From assembly GCA_016709875.1 (NCBI GenBank), contig JADJLZ010000006.1, positions 387,511-451,510 of the forward strand: a stretch of 64,000 nt of DNA, in the 5' to 3' direction. Below the pieces are notes generated by a model. The model ran no database searches and was not told the origin of the DNA. It was given only the letters and a program-made list of their open reading frames with translations. Positions 7,056-15,273 of the stretch are shown in pieces; positions within the stretch are counted from its first letter, which is position 1; each line of letters begins with the position of its first letter. The position numbers were made by a program, and so were the translations under genes. This DNA comes from Planctomycetota bacterium. GTDB lineage: Bacteria; Planctomycetota; UBA1135; GCA-002686595.

Positions 7056-9874
7056 GCGTGCGCGTCGCCGTCGGCCTCGGGCCAGAGCGTGCGCCAGTCG
7101 CGCACCACGCTCGCGCGGCCCGCGAGGCGTTCGAGCAGGGCGGGGGAGATGCGCAGGTCCTCGAGCGCCGTCTCGGCCAGCGCCTTGCCGCAGGCCTCGA
7201 CCAGGCTGTCGGCGTCCAGGTGCTGGTAGCGGTAGACCTGGTCGGGTCGGCCGCACTTGCTGAACTTGCGCACGGCCAGCGTCTGCTGCTTGACGCCCAC
7301 GATCGAGCCGATGTTGTCGAGCAGGCCCGCCTCGCCGTCGCACACCGCGACGATCGGCACGCGACGACCGGCGAGCGAGACCAGGCCCGCCTCGCTCTCG
7401 GCCGCGCCCGCGACGCCGTGCAGGTCGCCATTCACGTCCAGGCCCGCGCGCAGGTGTGTGTACCCGTCGTGCTCGCCCAGGATGCCGAGCAGGAGTTCGG
7501 GCGAGCTGATCACGATCACGTTGGCGAAGATGCCGCGCTCGGAGAGCTTCTGCGAGGCTTCGAGCGCCTCGGTCGTGACCGAGCCCATCGTGAACAGGTG
7601 CACGACGTTGTCGCCCGGCTCATAGCCGGCGTAGCCGCGCCAGTCGACGAGGTAGTACGCGCCCTTCAAGCACTCCAGGCGCGCGCGCTCGAGCAACTCG
7701 GCGTCCGAGCGCGCGGGCACGGTGGATTCGTCGAAGCTCTCGCCCCACTCCGCGCTCGCGCCGGCGGGCTTGAGCGCGCCCGGCAGGTCGAGCTTGTTCG
7801 CCGCGCAGCGGCGCAGGTTCTCGATCAGCAGCGTCTGGCGGATCGCGCGCGTCACGCCGCGGATCAGCACGCCGCGGCGCTGCTCGTTGTCGTCCTCCAT
7901 CTGGCGCCGCAGCGCATCGGAGAGGATCCAGTCGAACTCGATCGCGAAGACCGGCTCCCAGGTGACGAGGTTGGGGATCTGGATGTCGGACTTCCACGAG
8001 TGCTGCGCCCCCTCGGAGGAGAGCGTCGTGCCGCTGGGCGTGCCGACCAGCACGAACTCGCCGCCCCAGTAGAGGTTGTAGTAGAGCTGGTCGAGCGCGC
8101 GTTTGATGAAGAAGTCGTAGACCGTCATCATCGGGAAGAAGGGCACGCCCAGGTAGTGGCCCATCTTGCCGAAGGAGCCCGCGGCGCTCATGCAGTTGGC
8201 CTCGGCGATCTCGAAGCGGATGTGCCGCGTCCAGGGATCGTCGCGCACGATCAGGTCGGGGTGCTTGGGGTCGAGCTTGAGCTCGCGGCCAAGATCGCTC
8301 TGGTGGTCCGGGCCGTAGACGCGCTGGTCCAGCACGGGCGAGATGTTCGTGCTCGTGCCGACATCGGGCGAGAGCGTGAGCACCATGTCGGCCGCGGTCT
8401 TCCAACGCACCTCGTCCGCGCCGAGTTCGCGATTGCCGATGCCGGTCTGCGGGCCGCCTTCGTCCTGCACGCCGATGCGCACGAGCTTGGCCGCGAGCTG
8501 GCCCCACATCCACTGCGTGTGCGCCAGCGGGAAGAGCGAGAGGTCGATGCCCAGCGTCTCGGGGATGCCGCCATCGGCGGCGATGCGTTTGCGCAGCTCG
8601 CCGCGGTTGTGCGCGCGGATCGCGACCACCGCTTCGATGCCCTGGCGGAACGTGTCGCGGCGCCCGGCGAGGAAACGGCCTTCCTCGGTCTTCGGGCTGA
8701 AGAGCTCGAAGGGCGCCTCGAGCGTGAGGCCCTGCTTTTCGAGCAGCTGCACGATCTCCTGCTCGCTCGGCAGCGTCGAGTGGTTCGAGGGCTGGGCCGC
8801 GCACTCCAGACCCCAGCCCTTGAGCGTGTGCGCGAGGATCAGGTACGGCGCGTCGCGGTCCGCGCGCGCGCTGCGGTAGGCCTCGCACAGCTTCTCGAGG
8901 CTGTGGCCGCCCAGATCGAGGAAGGCGCGGCGCACCTCGTCGTCCGTGAGCGACTTCAAGAGCTTCGCGGCTTCGGGCAGCTTCTGTGCACCGACGCGGC
9001 GCATCTCCTTCGCGTCGCCGGAGAGCAGCAGCATCTGGTACTCGTAGTCGGAGAGCGCGCCTTCGAAGAGTTTCTTCAGTCCCGCGCCGCCCGGACGCGC
9101 GAAGAGCTGCTCGCGGAACTCGCCGTGGCGCAGCTGGATCACCTTCCAGCCGTTCGCGAGAGCCGTCTTCTCGATGCGGTCGCAATCCTGTCCGTGCAGG
9201 CCGCGCTCGTTGGGAATGCGCGTGCCGTCCAGGTTCTGGCGGTTGTAGTCGATGATCCAGGTGACTTCGGAGAGCGCGCGCTCGGCGACATCGGGCAGGC
9301 ACTCGAGCAGCGAACCCTCGCGGAACTCGCTGTCGCCCATCATGCACCAGAAGTGCGGATCCTCGGGCGTCTTCCAGCCGTGGTCCTTGGCGTAGCGGTG
9401 CGCGAGCGCGAGGTAGACCGCGGCGACGGGCGGGATACCGACCGAGCCCGAAGGCAGGAAGTGGAACGAGTCGGGGTCGGTGCGCGCGTGGTAGCTCTGG
9501 AAGACCGGTTCCTCGAAGGGCTCGGGGAATTTGCGCAGGTTGCGCATCAGCGCGGCGCCTTCGGCGGGCGTGAACCAGCGGCCGTCGGACTCGCGGCGAA
9601 AGAGCTCGAGCAGGTTGCTGAAGGTGTGGTCGACGGGCGAAGCGTGCGGCTTGCAGCACACGAAATCCTGCGGCTCGCGCGCGACCAGGTGCAGCGCGCC
9701 GAGCAGGTGCATCGAGGACGCGCAGGAGGCCGGGTGCCCGCCGACCTTGGGATCGCCACGGCGCTTTTCGGAGCGGTGGTTGGCGATGTGGATCATCGCC
9801 ATCGTCTGCGCGTGAGCGCGATCGAGGATACGGGTGAGGAGGGCGGTCGAGGATCGGGCGAGGGTCTGGGGCAT
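7052..9874 (-). CDS. AceE-like thiamine-diphosphate E1 dehydrogenase
   Basis: 940 residues, close to the length of homodimeric pyruvate dehydrogenase E1 (AceE). The ThDP/Mg motif is GDSEFREG at residues 180-187 followed by an Asn in NRQNLDG, which corresponds to GDGEMDE...N in AceE. The HIANHRSEK and GGHPASCASSM regions near the N-terminus and HTLKGWG in mid-protein also fit the transketolase/AceE group. It would decarboxylate a 2-oxoacid. No E2 or E3 subunit gene lies nearby, so the exact substrate is unproven. The ATG at 9874 gives the AceE-like N-terminus; a TATGCT box lies 36 nt upstream on the same strand. Confidence 0.87.
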   Translation of the reverse strand: MPQTLARSSTALLTRILDRAHAQTMAMIHIANHRSEKRRGDPKVGGHPASCASSMHLLGALHLVAREPQDFVCCKPHASPVDHTFSNLLELFRRESDGRWFTPAEGAALMRNLRKFPEPFEEPVFQSYHARTDPDSFHFLPSGSVGIPPVAAVYLALAHRYAKDHGWKTPEDPHFWCMMGDSEFREGSLLECLPDVAERALSEVTWIIDYNRQNLDGTRIPNERGLHGQDCDRIEKTALANGWKVIQLRHGEFREQLFARPGGAGLKKLFEGALSDYEYQMLLLSGDAKEMRRVGAQKLPEAAKLLKSLTDDEVRRAFLDLGGHSLEKLCEAYRSARADRDAPYLILAHTLKGWGLECAAQPSNHSTLPSEQEIVQLLEKQGLTLEAPFELFSPKTEEGRFLAGRRDTFRQGIEAVVAIRAHNRGELRKRIAADGGIPETLGIDLSLFPLAHTQWMWGQLAAKLVRIGVQDEGGPQTGIGNRELGADEVRWKTAADMVLTLSPDVGTSTNISPVLDQRVYGPDHQSDLGRELKLDPKHPDLIVRDDPWTRHIRFEIAEANCMSAAGSFGKMGHYLGVPFFPMMTVYDFFIKRALDQLYYNLYWGGEFVLVGTPSGTTLSSEGAQHSWKSDIQIPNLVTWEPVFAIEFDWILSDALRRQMEDDNEQRRGVLIRGVTRAIRQTLLIENLRRCAANKLDLPGALKPAGASAEWGESFDESTVPARSDAELLERARLECLKGAYYLVDWRGYAGYEPGDNVVHLFTMGSVTTEALEASQKLSERGIFANVIVISSPELLLGILGEHDGYTHLRAGLDVNGDLHGVAGAAESEAGLVSLAGRRVPIVAVCDGEAGLLDNIGSIVGVKQQTLAVRKFSKCGRPDQVYRYQHLDADSLVEACGKALAETALEDLRISPALLERLAGRASVVRDWRTLWPEADGDAHA

Positions 9875-9909
9875 CGGCGTGCGCTCTGGGTGCGGACTTG
9901 GAACGTCCC

Positions 9910-9915
9910 AGCATA
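9910..9915 (-). promoter_or_regulatory. Candidate -10 element (TATGCT)
   Basis: Minus-strand TATGCT upstream of the E1-Nudix pair. It is divergent from the plus-strand box at 9956-9961, so the 108-nt gap holds two candidate promoters. Confidence 0.35.
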
Positions 9916-9955
9916 ATCCTCGGCGAGGCGCGAGCCCAAGTGCGTCGCGGCTCGC

Positions 9956-9961
9956 TATCCT
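9956..9961 (+). promoter_or_regulatory. Candidate -10 element (GCTATCCT)
   Basis: TATCCT preceded by GC, 21 nt before the ATG at 9983. A GGAG Shine-Dalgarno (9973-9976) lies between box and start. Confidence 0.35.
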
Positions 9962-9982
9962 TCCGCGCACTCCGGAGATCCC

Positions 9983-12040
9983 ATGCCGACCCCCATCCTC
10001 GCACTCGCCCTGCTCCTCGCTCCCGTTCCCCGCGCCAGCGCCGACGTGCTCACGGCCGAGCGCGTGGCCTCGATCCGCTCGGTCTCGACGGCGCTGCTCT
10101 CGCCCGACGCGCGCACGATCGCCTGGGTGCTCTCCGTGCCGCGCGATCCGGGCGTGGAGCCCGACGGGGGAGCCTGGAGCGAACTGTGGCTCGAGGATTT
10201 CGCCGGCGGAACACCGCGGCGCTTCCTCGGCCCCAAGGCCGATTTCAGCGCGCCGCACTGGACGCCCGATGGAAAGGCGCTCTGCTTCCTCGCGCGCCGC
10301 GGCGACGACAAATCCAACGCGCTCTACTACCTGCCGCGCGACGGCGGCGAGGCGCGCCGCGCCGCGCTGCTGCCGGGCGGGATCAGCGGCTACACGCTCG
10401 CCCCCGACGGCAAGCGCGTCGCGCTGCTCGGCACGCCTCCCTCCGAGGGCGCGCGCAAGCAGGAGCAGGACAAGGGCTTCCAGGAGGAGATCTACGAGGA
10501 GGACTGGCGTCCGACGCGGCTCTACATCGCGACCCTCTTCGACGAGTCGAGCGCGAAGCCGCTCGAACTCCCCGGCTCGGCCTTTTCCGCGCAGTGGAGT
10601 CCGCTCGACGAGCGCATCGCCGTCGCGCTCGCGCCGACCCCGCTGACCGACGACCAGTACATGCGCCAGCGCATCCACGTGGTCGACGCCTCGAGCGGCG
10701 CGGTGGTCGCGAAGATCGACAACCCGGGCAAGCTCGGCTCGTTCGACTGGAGCCCTGACGGACACTGGATCGCGCTGCTCTCGGGTTCGGACATCCACGA
10801 TCCGGTCGCCGGCCGGCTGTGCGTCGCGCCCGCGAACGGCGGGAGCCCGCTCGAATTGCTGCCCGGCTTCGAGGGCGACACGCTGGCCTTCGACTGGCAG
10901 GGCGCCGCCGGCGAGAGCGACGCGATCCTGTGCTGCATCGATCAGGGCACGCAGTCGAGCCTCGTGCGACTCGAGGTGCTGCGCGAGGGCGCGCTGGTGC
11001 AGGACGGCGCGCGCAAGCTGATCGTCGAGCCGGGCGGCCCCGTGCTGAGCTCGATCTCCGCCTCGCACGACGGCCTGCACGCGGTCGTCGTCGGCCAAAC
11101 CCCGCAGCATCCGGCCGAGGTCTTCCGCATCAGCCACGGCGACGCCGCGCTGGCGCGCGTCAGCGACTCGAATCCCTGGCTCGCGACGGTCGCGCTCGCA
11201 GCGCAGGAGATCGTGAAGTACCGCTCGCGCGACGGTCTCGAGCTCGAGGGCCTGCTCGTGCACCCGCTGCACGAGACGGCGGGCGCGCGCTACCCGCTGA
11301 TCCTGTGCGTGCACGGCGGCCCCGAAGCGCACGAGGTGAACGGCTGGCAGACGAGCTATTCGAAGCCGGGCCAGATGGCCGCGGCGCAGGACATCGCGGT
11401 CTTCTACCCGAACTACCGCGGCTCGACCGGCCGCGGCGTGCAGTTCGCGACGCTCTCGCAGGGCGACGCGGCGGGCAAGGAGTTCGACGACCTCATCGAC
11501 GCCGTCGACGCGCTCGTCGCGCGCGGCCTCGTCGACGAGAAGAAGGTCGGGATCACCGGCGGATCCTACGGCGGCTATGCCACAGCCTGGTGCTCGACGC
11601 GCTACTCCGAGCGCTTCGCCGCGGGAGTGATGTTCGTCGGCATCAGCGACAAGATCTCCAAGGTCGGCACGACCGACATCCCCGACGAGGAGTTCTACGT
11701 GCACGCGCTGCACCGCGTCTGGGACGACTGGCAGTTCTTTCTCGAGCGCAGCCCGATCTACTGGGCCCACAAGTGCAGGACGCCGCTCTTGATCCTGCAC
11801 GGCAAGGACGACCCGCGCGTCAATCCTGGGCAGTCGCGCGAGTTGTACCGCCAGCTGAAGGTGCGCGGCGAGGTTCCGGTGCGCCTGGTGTTGTATCCCG
11901 GCGAAGGCCACGGCAACCGCAAGGCCTGCGCGCGGCTGGACTACAGCGAGCGGATGATGCAGTGGTTCGAGACGTACCTCAAGGGTGACGGGAAGATGCC
12001 CGGCTGGGAGCTCGAGCACCGGCCGGCCAAGAAGGAATAG
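9983..12040 (+). CDS. S9-family prolyl oligopeptidase-like serine peptidase
   Basis: 685 residues. Residues 1-20 form a signal peptide (ASA before the mature Asp), so the enzyme is exported. The middle ~380 residues form a WD/PD40-type propeller with repeated SPDG-like turns. The C-terminal alpha/beta-hydrolase domain has the nucleophile elbow GGSYGG (Ser528), the acid in GKDDPRVNP (about Asp610) and the base in GEGHGN (His643). This layout matches dipeptidyl aminopeptidase/acylaminoacyl-peptidase relatives that trim peptides in the envelope. GGAG lies 7 nt before the ATG. Confidence 0.93.
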   Translation: MPTPILALALLLAPVPRASADVLTAERVASIRSVSTALLSPDARTIAWVLSVPRDPGVEPDGGAWSELWLEDFAGGTPRRFLGPKADFSAPHWTPDGKALCFLARRGDDKSNALYYLPRDGGEARRAALLPGGISGYTLAPDGKRVALLGTPPSEGARKQEQDKGFQEEIYEEDWRPTRLYIATLFDESSAKPLELPGSAFSAQWSPLDERIAVALAPTPLTDDQYMRQRIHVVDASSGAVVAKIDNPGKLGSFDWSPDGHWIALLSGSDIHDPVAGRLCVAPANGGSPLELLPGFEGDTLAFDWQGAAGESDAILCCIDQGTQSSLVRLEVLREGALVQDGARKLIVEPGGPVLSSISASHDGLHAVVVGQTPQHPAEVFRISHGDAALARVSDSNPWLATVALAAQEIVKYRSRDGLELEGLLVHPLHETAGARYPLILCVHGGPEAHEVNGWQTSYSKPGQMAAAQDIAVFYPNYRGSTGRGVQFATLSQGDAAGKEFDDLIDAVDALVARGLVDEKKVGITGGSYGGYATAWCSTRYSERFAAGVMFVGISDKISKVGTTDIPDEEFYVHALHRVWDDWQFFLERSPIYWAHKCRTPLLILHGKDDPRVNPGQSRELYRQLKVRGEVPVRLVLYPGEGHGNRKACARLDYSERMMQWFETYLKGDGKMPGWELEHRPAKKE

Positions 12041-12393
12041 CCTCCCGAGTCGAGAGTGGCCCCTCGCCCACACCGAGCACGAGGCGCGGAAGGTCGGTGC
12101 CTGGCTCGCCTTTCTCGCGTTCGCCCTCTCGCTCTCGCTCCCCTTTGGCGCTCATCGAACGCGTGAAAGGCGTGCCTGGCGCCGTACGTTCCGCGTCGCA
12201 TCGGTTCGCCGCGCGGAACGTACCGAGCCAGGCACGCTTCCGCCGCGTCCGTCGGAAGCCCAAGAGAAGCGAGGAGCCGAGGGCGGACGCGGCAGAAACG
12301 AGCCAGGCACGGACCTTCCGCGCCCTTGACTCGCTGCGCGACGACGCGCGTGTGCCTTTGGAATCCCCGGCTCAGGACGCTTGCGCCCGGCGC
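12041..12393. other. Non-coding gap filled by a nested inverted-repeat element
   Basis: No credible gene on either strand. Reading frames here exist only because stop codons are rare in such GC-rich DNA. Most of the gap (12084-12323) is a structured repeat described separately. It lies between the convergent ends of the S9 peptidase and a membrane-protein gene, the usual place for REP-like or terminator-like elements. Confidence 0.7.
12084..12323. repeat. Nested inverted-repeat element with four GTGCCTGGC arms
   Basis: Outer arms 12084-12108 and 12299-12323 are complementary at 24 of 25 positions. Inner arms 12170-12195 and 12212-12237 are complementary at 24 of 26, with a 16-nt loop. All four arms contain GTGCCTGGC or its complement. 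The whole could fold into one long stem with an internal cruciform, or into separate hairpins. Palindromes built on a TGCC/GGCA core are typical of REP-like elements mobilised in trans by REP-associated Y1 transposases. No transposase is in the window, so that is inference. Confidence 0.85.
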
Positions 12394-13245
12394 TCAGGCC
12401 GCCTGCTTCACGAACCTGTCCGTGAAGAGCTTGGCCTGCGTCAGGCTCATCCCGCGCTCGTGCCTCAGCAGGGCCACCGCGTCGAGCCGCATTCCGCGCT
12501 CGCACAGCGCCTGCACGCGCTGCTCCAGCGCCCCGCCCAGGTCGCGATCCAGGTCCACTTCGCGATCGGGCGCGACCTCGACCAGCGTTCCGAGCGTGCG
12601 CAGCATGCGGCGGCCCAGGTATTCCAGCTGGAGCACTCCCGGTCGCGCGACGATCACGGGAGTCTCGTTGAAGCGCGAGTTGTAGGGGATGCCGAGGAAA
12701 CGTTGCCGCGGCCCGGGATCCTTCTGCTCGGCGGCGAGACGTTCAGCGATCGGGGTCGTGTCGACGCCGGCGAGTTCGATCTCGATGCGGTAGCTGTACA
12801 CGCGCGAACGATCGTGCGCGTCTGCGCTCGAGCGGCTCTCGCGCACACGGCGCACGCGTGAGACCTCGCTCGCTTCGAGCCACAGGATCGTGGGCACGTC
12901 CTTGCGGAAGTGGAAGTTGCGGAAGGAGCGCAGCTGGATCGCCAGGCCGCTCCCCCCGACGCGCAGCAGCCAGTTCGAGGGCAGCAGCGCCGCTTGCGCG
13001 CTCGCGCGTGCGGCTTGCAGCACGAGCAGCCACAAGAGCCCCGCGAGCAGGGCGAGCGGACCGGCGATGATCCACAGGAACCAAGGCAGCGGGTGCAGGC
13101 TCTGCATGAGCGTGCTCCAGCACAGCGCCGCCCCGAACACCGGCGCGGCGATCAGCGCGAGCAGCACGAAGGCGCCGACCGCGCTGTGGCGCAGGACGCG
13201 CTCGCTGGGGACCTCGGGGAGTTCGTCGGGGCGGAGGAGGCGCAC
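12394..13245 (-). CDS. Membrane protein of unknown function
   Basis: 283 residues that I do not recognise. Two strong transmembrane segments lie at about residues 22-46 and 53-80. They are followed by a soluble domain of ~200 residues that contains beta-rich, Arg-rich segments and ends in a helical stretch. The fold looks like a membrane-anchored cytoplasmic domain. The GTG start at 13245 is the only initiation codon that keeps the full first helix. The next gene upstream is divergent. Confidence 0.55.
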   Translation of the reverse strand: MRLLRPDELPEVPSERVLRHSAVGAFVLLALIAAPVFGAALCWSTLMQSLHPLPWFLWIIAGPLALLAGLLWLLVLQAARASAQAALLPSNWLLRVGGSGLAIQLRSFRNFHFRKDVPTILWLEASEVSRVRRVRESRSSADAHDRSRVYSYRIEIELAGVDTTPIAERLAAEQKDPGPRQRFLGIPYNSRFNETPVIVARPGVLQLEYLGRRMLRTLGTLVEVAPDREVDLDRDLGGALEQRVQALCERGMRLDAVALLRHERGMSLTQAKLFTDRFVKQAA

Positions 13246-13303
13246 TCATGACCCGATCGGCCGCGGGCCGCGCGCGGCTTGAGCGCGGGCCCCACGCGCG
13301 CGC

Positions 13304-13309
13304 TAGACT
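13304..13309 (+). promoter_or_regulatory. Candidate promoter: TTGAGC-19-TAGACT
   Basis: TAGACT preceded by GC; TTGAGC at 13279-13284 is a possible -35 with a 19-nt spacer. An AGGAG Shine-Dalgarno and the ATG at 13328 follow. Confidence 0.4.
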
Positions 13310-13327
13310 CGGCCCCAGGAGCCTCCC

Positions 13328-14056
13328 ATGCGACTCGAATCCCGCTGCCAGACCCTGCTCGCCATCCCGTTGCTCGTCCTCGCCGGCTGCGCCGGTACGC
13401 GAGCGGAGTCCGCGCCCGGGACTGACGCAGAGGGCTGGCTGGTCGAGTTCGAGGTCGACCCGAGCGACTGGAGCGCGACCGGCCGCAACGACTACTTCGT
13501 GCTCGAGCCGGGCTACCAGTTGGTGCTCGAGAACGAGCGCAAGACCGGGACGCTCGTGATCACGGTGCTCGAGGAGACGCGCCTGGTCGACAACGTGGAG
13601 ACGCGTGTGGTCGAGGAGCGCGAGACGGCCTTCGGCAAGCTCAAGGAGGTCTCGCGCAACTACTTCGCGATGTCGAAGAGCACGCGCGACATCTACTACT
13701 TCGGCGAGGAGGTCGACATGTACAAGGACGGCGTCGTCAGCTCGCACGAAGGCAGCTGGGAGTCCGGCCGCGACCTCGCGCTCTTCGGCCTGGCGATCCC
13801 CGGCAAGCTCGCGGTCGGCGACAAGTGGTATCAGGAGGAGGCGCCCGACGTCGCGCTCGACCGCAGCGAGGTGCTCGCGCTCGACGCGCGCTTCGACTGT
13901 CCCGCGGGCAAGTTCTCGAACTGCCTCGAGGTGCAGGAGACAACGCCGCTGGAGTACGACACGCAGGAGAAAAAGCTCTACGCGCCCGGCGTCGGCCTCG
14001 TGAAGGACGGCAGCCTGCGCCTGGTCTCCTACGGCAAGGCTGCGGCGGGGCGCTGA
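13328..14056 (+). CDS. Predicted lipoprotein of unknown function
   Basis: 242 residues. The lipobox LAGC places the modified Cys at residue 21, so the protein is anchored to a membrane. The mature part is beta-rich, acidic and aromatic, with a near-C-terminal PGVGLVKDGSLRLVSYG segment. That pattern is common in uncharacterised planctomycete-type envelope proteins; I cannot assign a function. AGGAG lies before the ATG. Confidence 0.7.
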   Translation: MRLESRCQTLLAIPLLVLAGCAGTRAESAPGTDAEGWLVEFEVDPSDWSATGRNDYFVLEPGYQLVLENERKTGTLVITVLEETRLVDNVETRVVEERETAFGKLKEVSRNYFAMSKSTRDIYYFGEEVDMYKDGVVSSHEGSWESGRDLALFGLAIPGKLAVGDKWYQEEAPDVALDRSEVLALDARFDCPAGKFSNCLEVQETTPLEYDTQEKKLYAPGVGLVKDGSLRLVSYGKAAAGR

Positions 14057-14062
14057 GGGCTT

Positions 14063-15184
14063 TCAGCGCGCCAGCGCGCGCTCGTACTCCTCGCGGTAGG
14101 CCGCGAGCATCGCCTCGAAGGTATAACGCTCCTCGACACGCGCGCGGTTCGCGGCACCGAGCTGCGCGCTCTGCTCGCGGTCCTTCAGCAGTTCGGTCAG
14201 CTTCTCCGCCATCGGCCACGCGGTCTCGTGCTCCTCGAGCGGGAGCACGAACTCGCCCTGCGCGTCGGGCAGCATCGCGCGCACGTCACCGACGTCGGTC
14301 GCGACCACCGGCAGCGCGCAGGCCATGGCCTCGATCAGCGCGACCGGCATCTGCTCGGTGTCGGAGCTGAGCGCGAACAGGTCCAGCGCGCGGTAGTAGG
14401 GGATCGGATCGCTCTGGTGTCCGACGAAATGCACGTGGCCGTAGAGCGCGGGCAGGCTCGCGGCCAGGCGCTCGAGCTCCGGCCGCTCGGGCCCGTCGCC
14501 GAGGACCAGCACGTGCATCCCGAGCTCGCGCTCGACGCGCGCGGCCGCGCGCAGGAGTCGGGCGGGGTTCTTCTCGGGCCGCAGGTGGCCGACGTACCCG
14601 ATCAGCGGCGCCTCGAGCGGGATGCCGAGCTGCGCGCGCAGCTGGGGATTGCCATCGCGCGCGGCGAAGCGCTCGAAGCGGATGCCGTTGGGAATGCAGC
14701 GCAGCTGCTCGGCCGCGAGCTTCCAGCGCTCGCGCGCGATGCCGGCGAGCTTCTGCGAGGGCACGATCACGCGCGCGGTCCCGGGCAGGAAGATCTTCCG
14801 GAAGAGCTCGCGCCGGCGCTTGTAGGCCTGTGTCTCGTCGGCGTTGAAGCCGTCCTCGTGGTGCAGGATGCGCTTGCGCCCGAGCGTGCGCGCGGCGACG
14901 ACCGTGTCGAAGGCGCCCCAGTTGTAGGTGCACACCAGATCCGGTTCGTGCTCCTTCAGGAGCGCGCGCATGCGCCGCACGGTCGCGAAGGAGCCGGCCT
15001 TGGGCGGGCTGTCGAGGAAGGCGACCGGCGCGTCCGCCGTGAGCTCCGCGCGCGCGCTCGTGCGGCCGTCCATGGCGACGATCGTGTGGCGCCAGCCCGG
15101 CGGCAACCCGTGGATCAGGTTGACCGTGCGCATCTCGGGCCCGGCGGGCACGAAGGTCGAGAAGACATGCAGGAGGTGCGGCAC
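14063..15184 (-). CDS. Glycosyltransferase, GT4-like (GT-B fold)
   Basis: 373 residues. The N-terminal half carries a GT-B Rossmann domain starting with HVFSTFVPAGPEMRTVNL. The C-terminal half carries the GT4 nucleotide-sugar site: IGYVGHLRPEKNP, then the E-x7-E motif in EQMPVALIE, then ALPVVATDVGDV. It would transfer a sugar from a nucleotide-sugar onto a glycan or lipid at the cytoplasmic face of the membrane. The donor and acceptor are unknown. GTG start. It follows the amidohydrolase by 89 nt on the same strand, so it may share its transcript. Confidence 0.9.
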   Translation of the reverse strand: MPHLLHVFSTFVPAGPEMRTVNLIHGLPPGWRHTIVAMDGRTSARAELTADAPVAFLDSPPKAGSFATVRRMRALLKEHEPDLVCTYNWGAFDTVVAARTLGRKRILHHEDGFNADETQAYKRRRELFRKIFLPGTARVIVPSQKLAGIARERWKLAAEQLRCIPNGIRFERFAARDGNPQLRAQLGIPLEAPLIGYVGHLRPEKNPARLLRAAARVERELGMHVLVLGDGPERPELERLAASLPALYGHVHFVGHQSDPIPYYRALDLFALSSDTEQMPVALIEAMACALPVVATDVGDVRAMLPDAQGEFVLPLEEHETAWPMAEKLTELLKDREQSAQLGAANRARVEERYTFEAMLAAYREEYERALAR

Positions 15185-15273
15185 GGAGGTGGTCTTACCA
15201 AAGCCGCCCGTGCGGGGCGAGCCGCGGGGAGCGGGTCAGGGCTGTGCGCGAGAGCCGGAAGTGCAGCGGCCGC

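Noticed and set aside
7058..9916. Long plus-strand open frame over the E1 gene
   Set aside because: Antisense shadow of the AceE-like gene; the composition is Arg/Ala/Glu-biased and no domain is recognisable.
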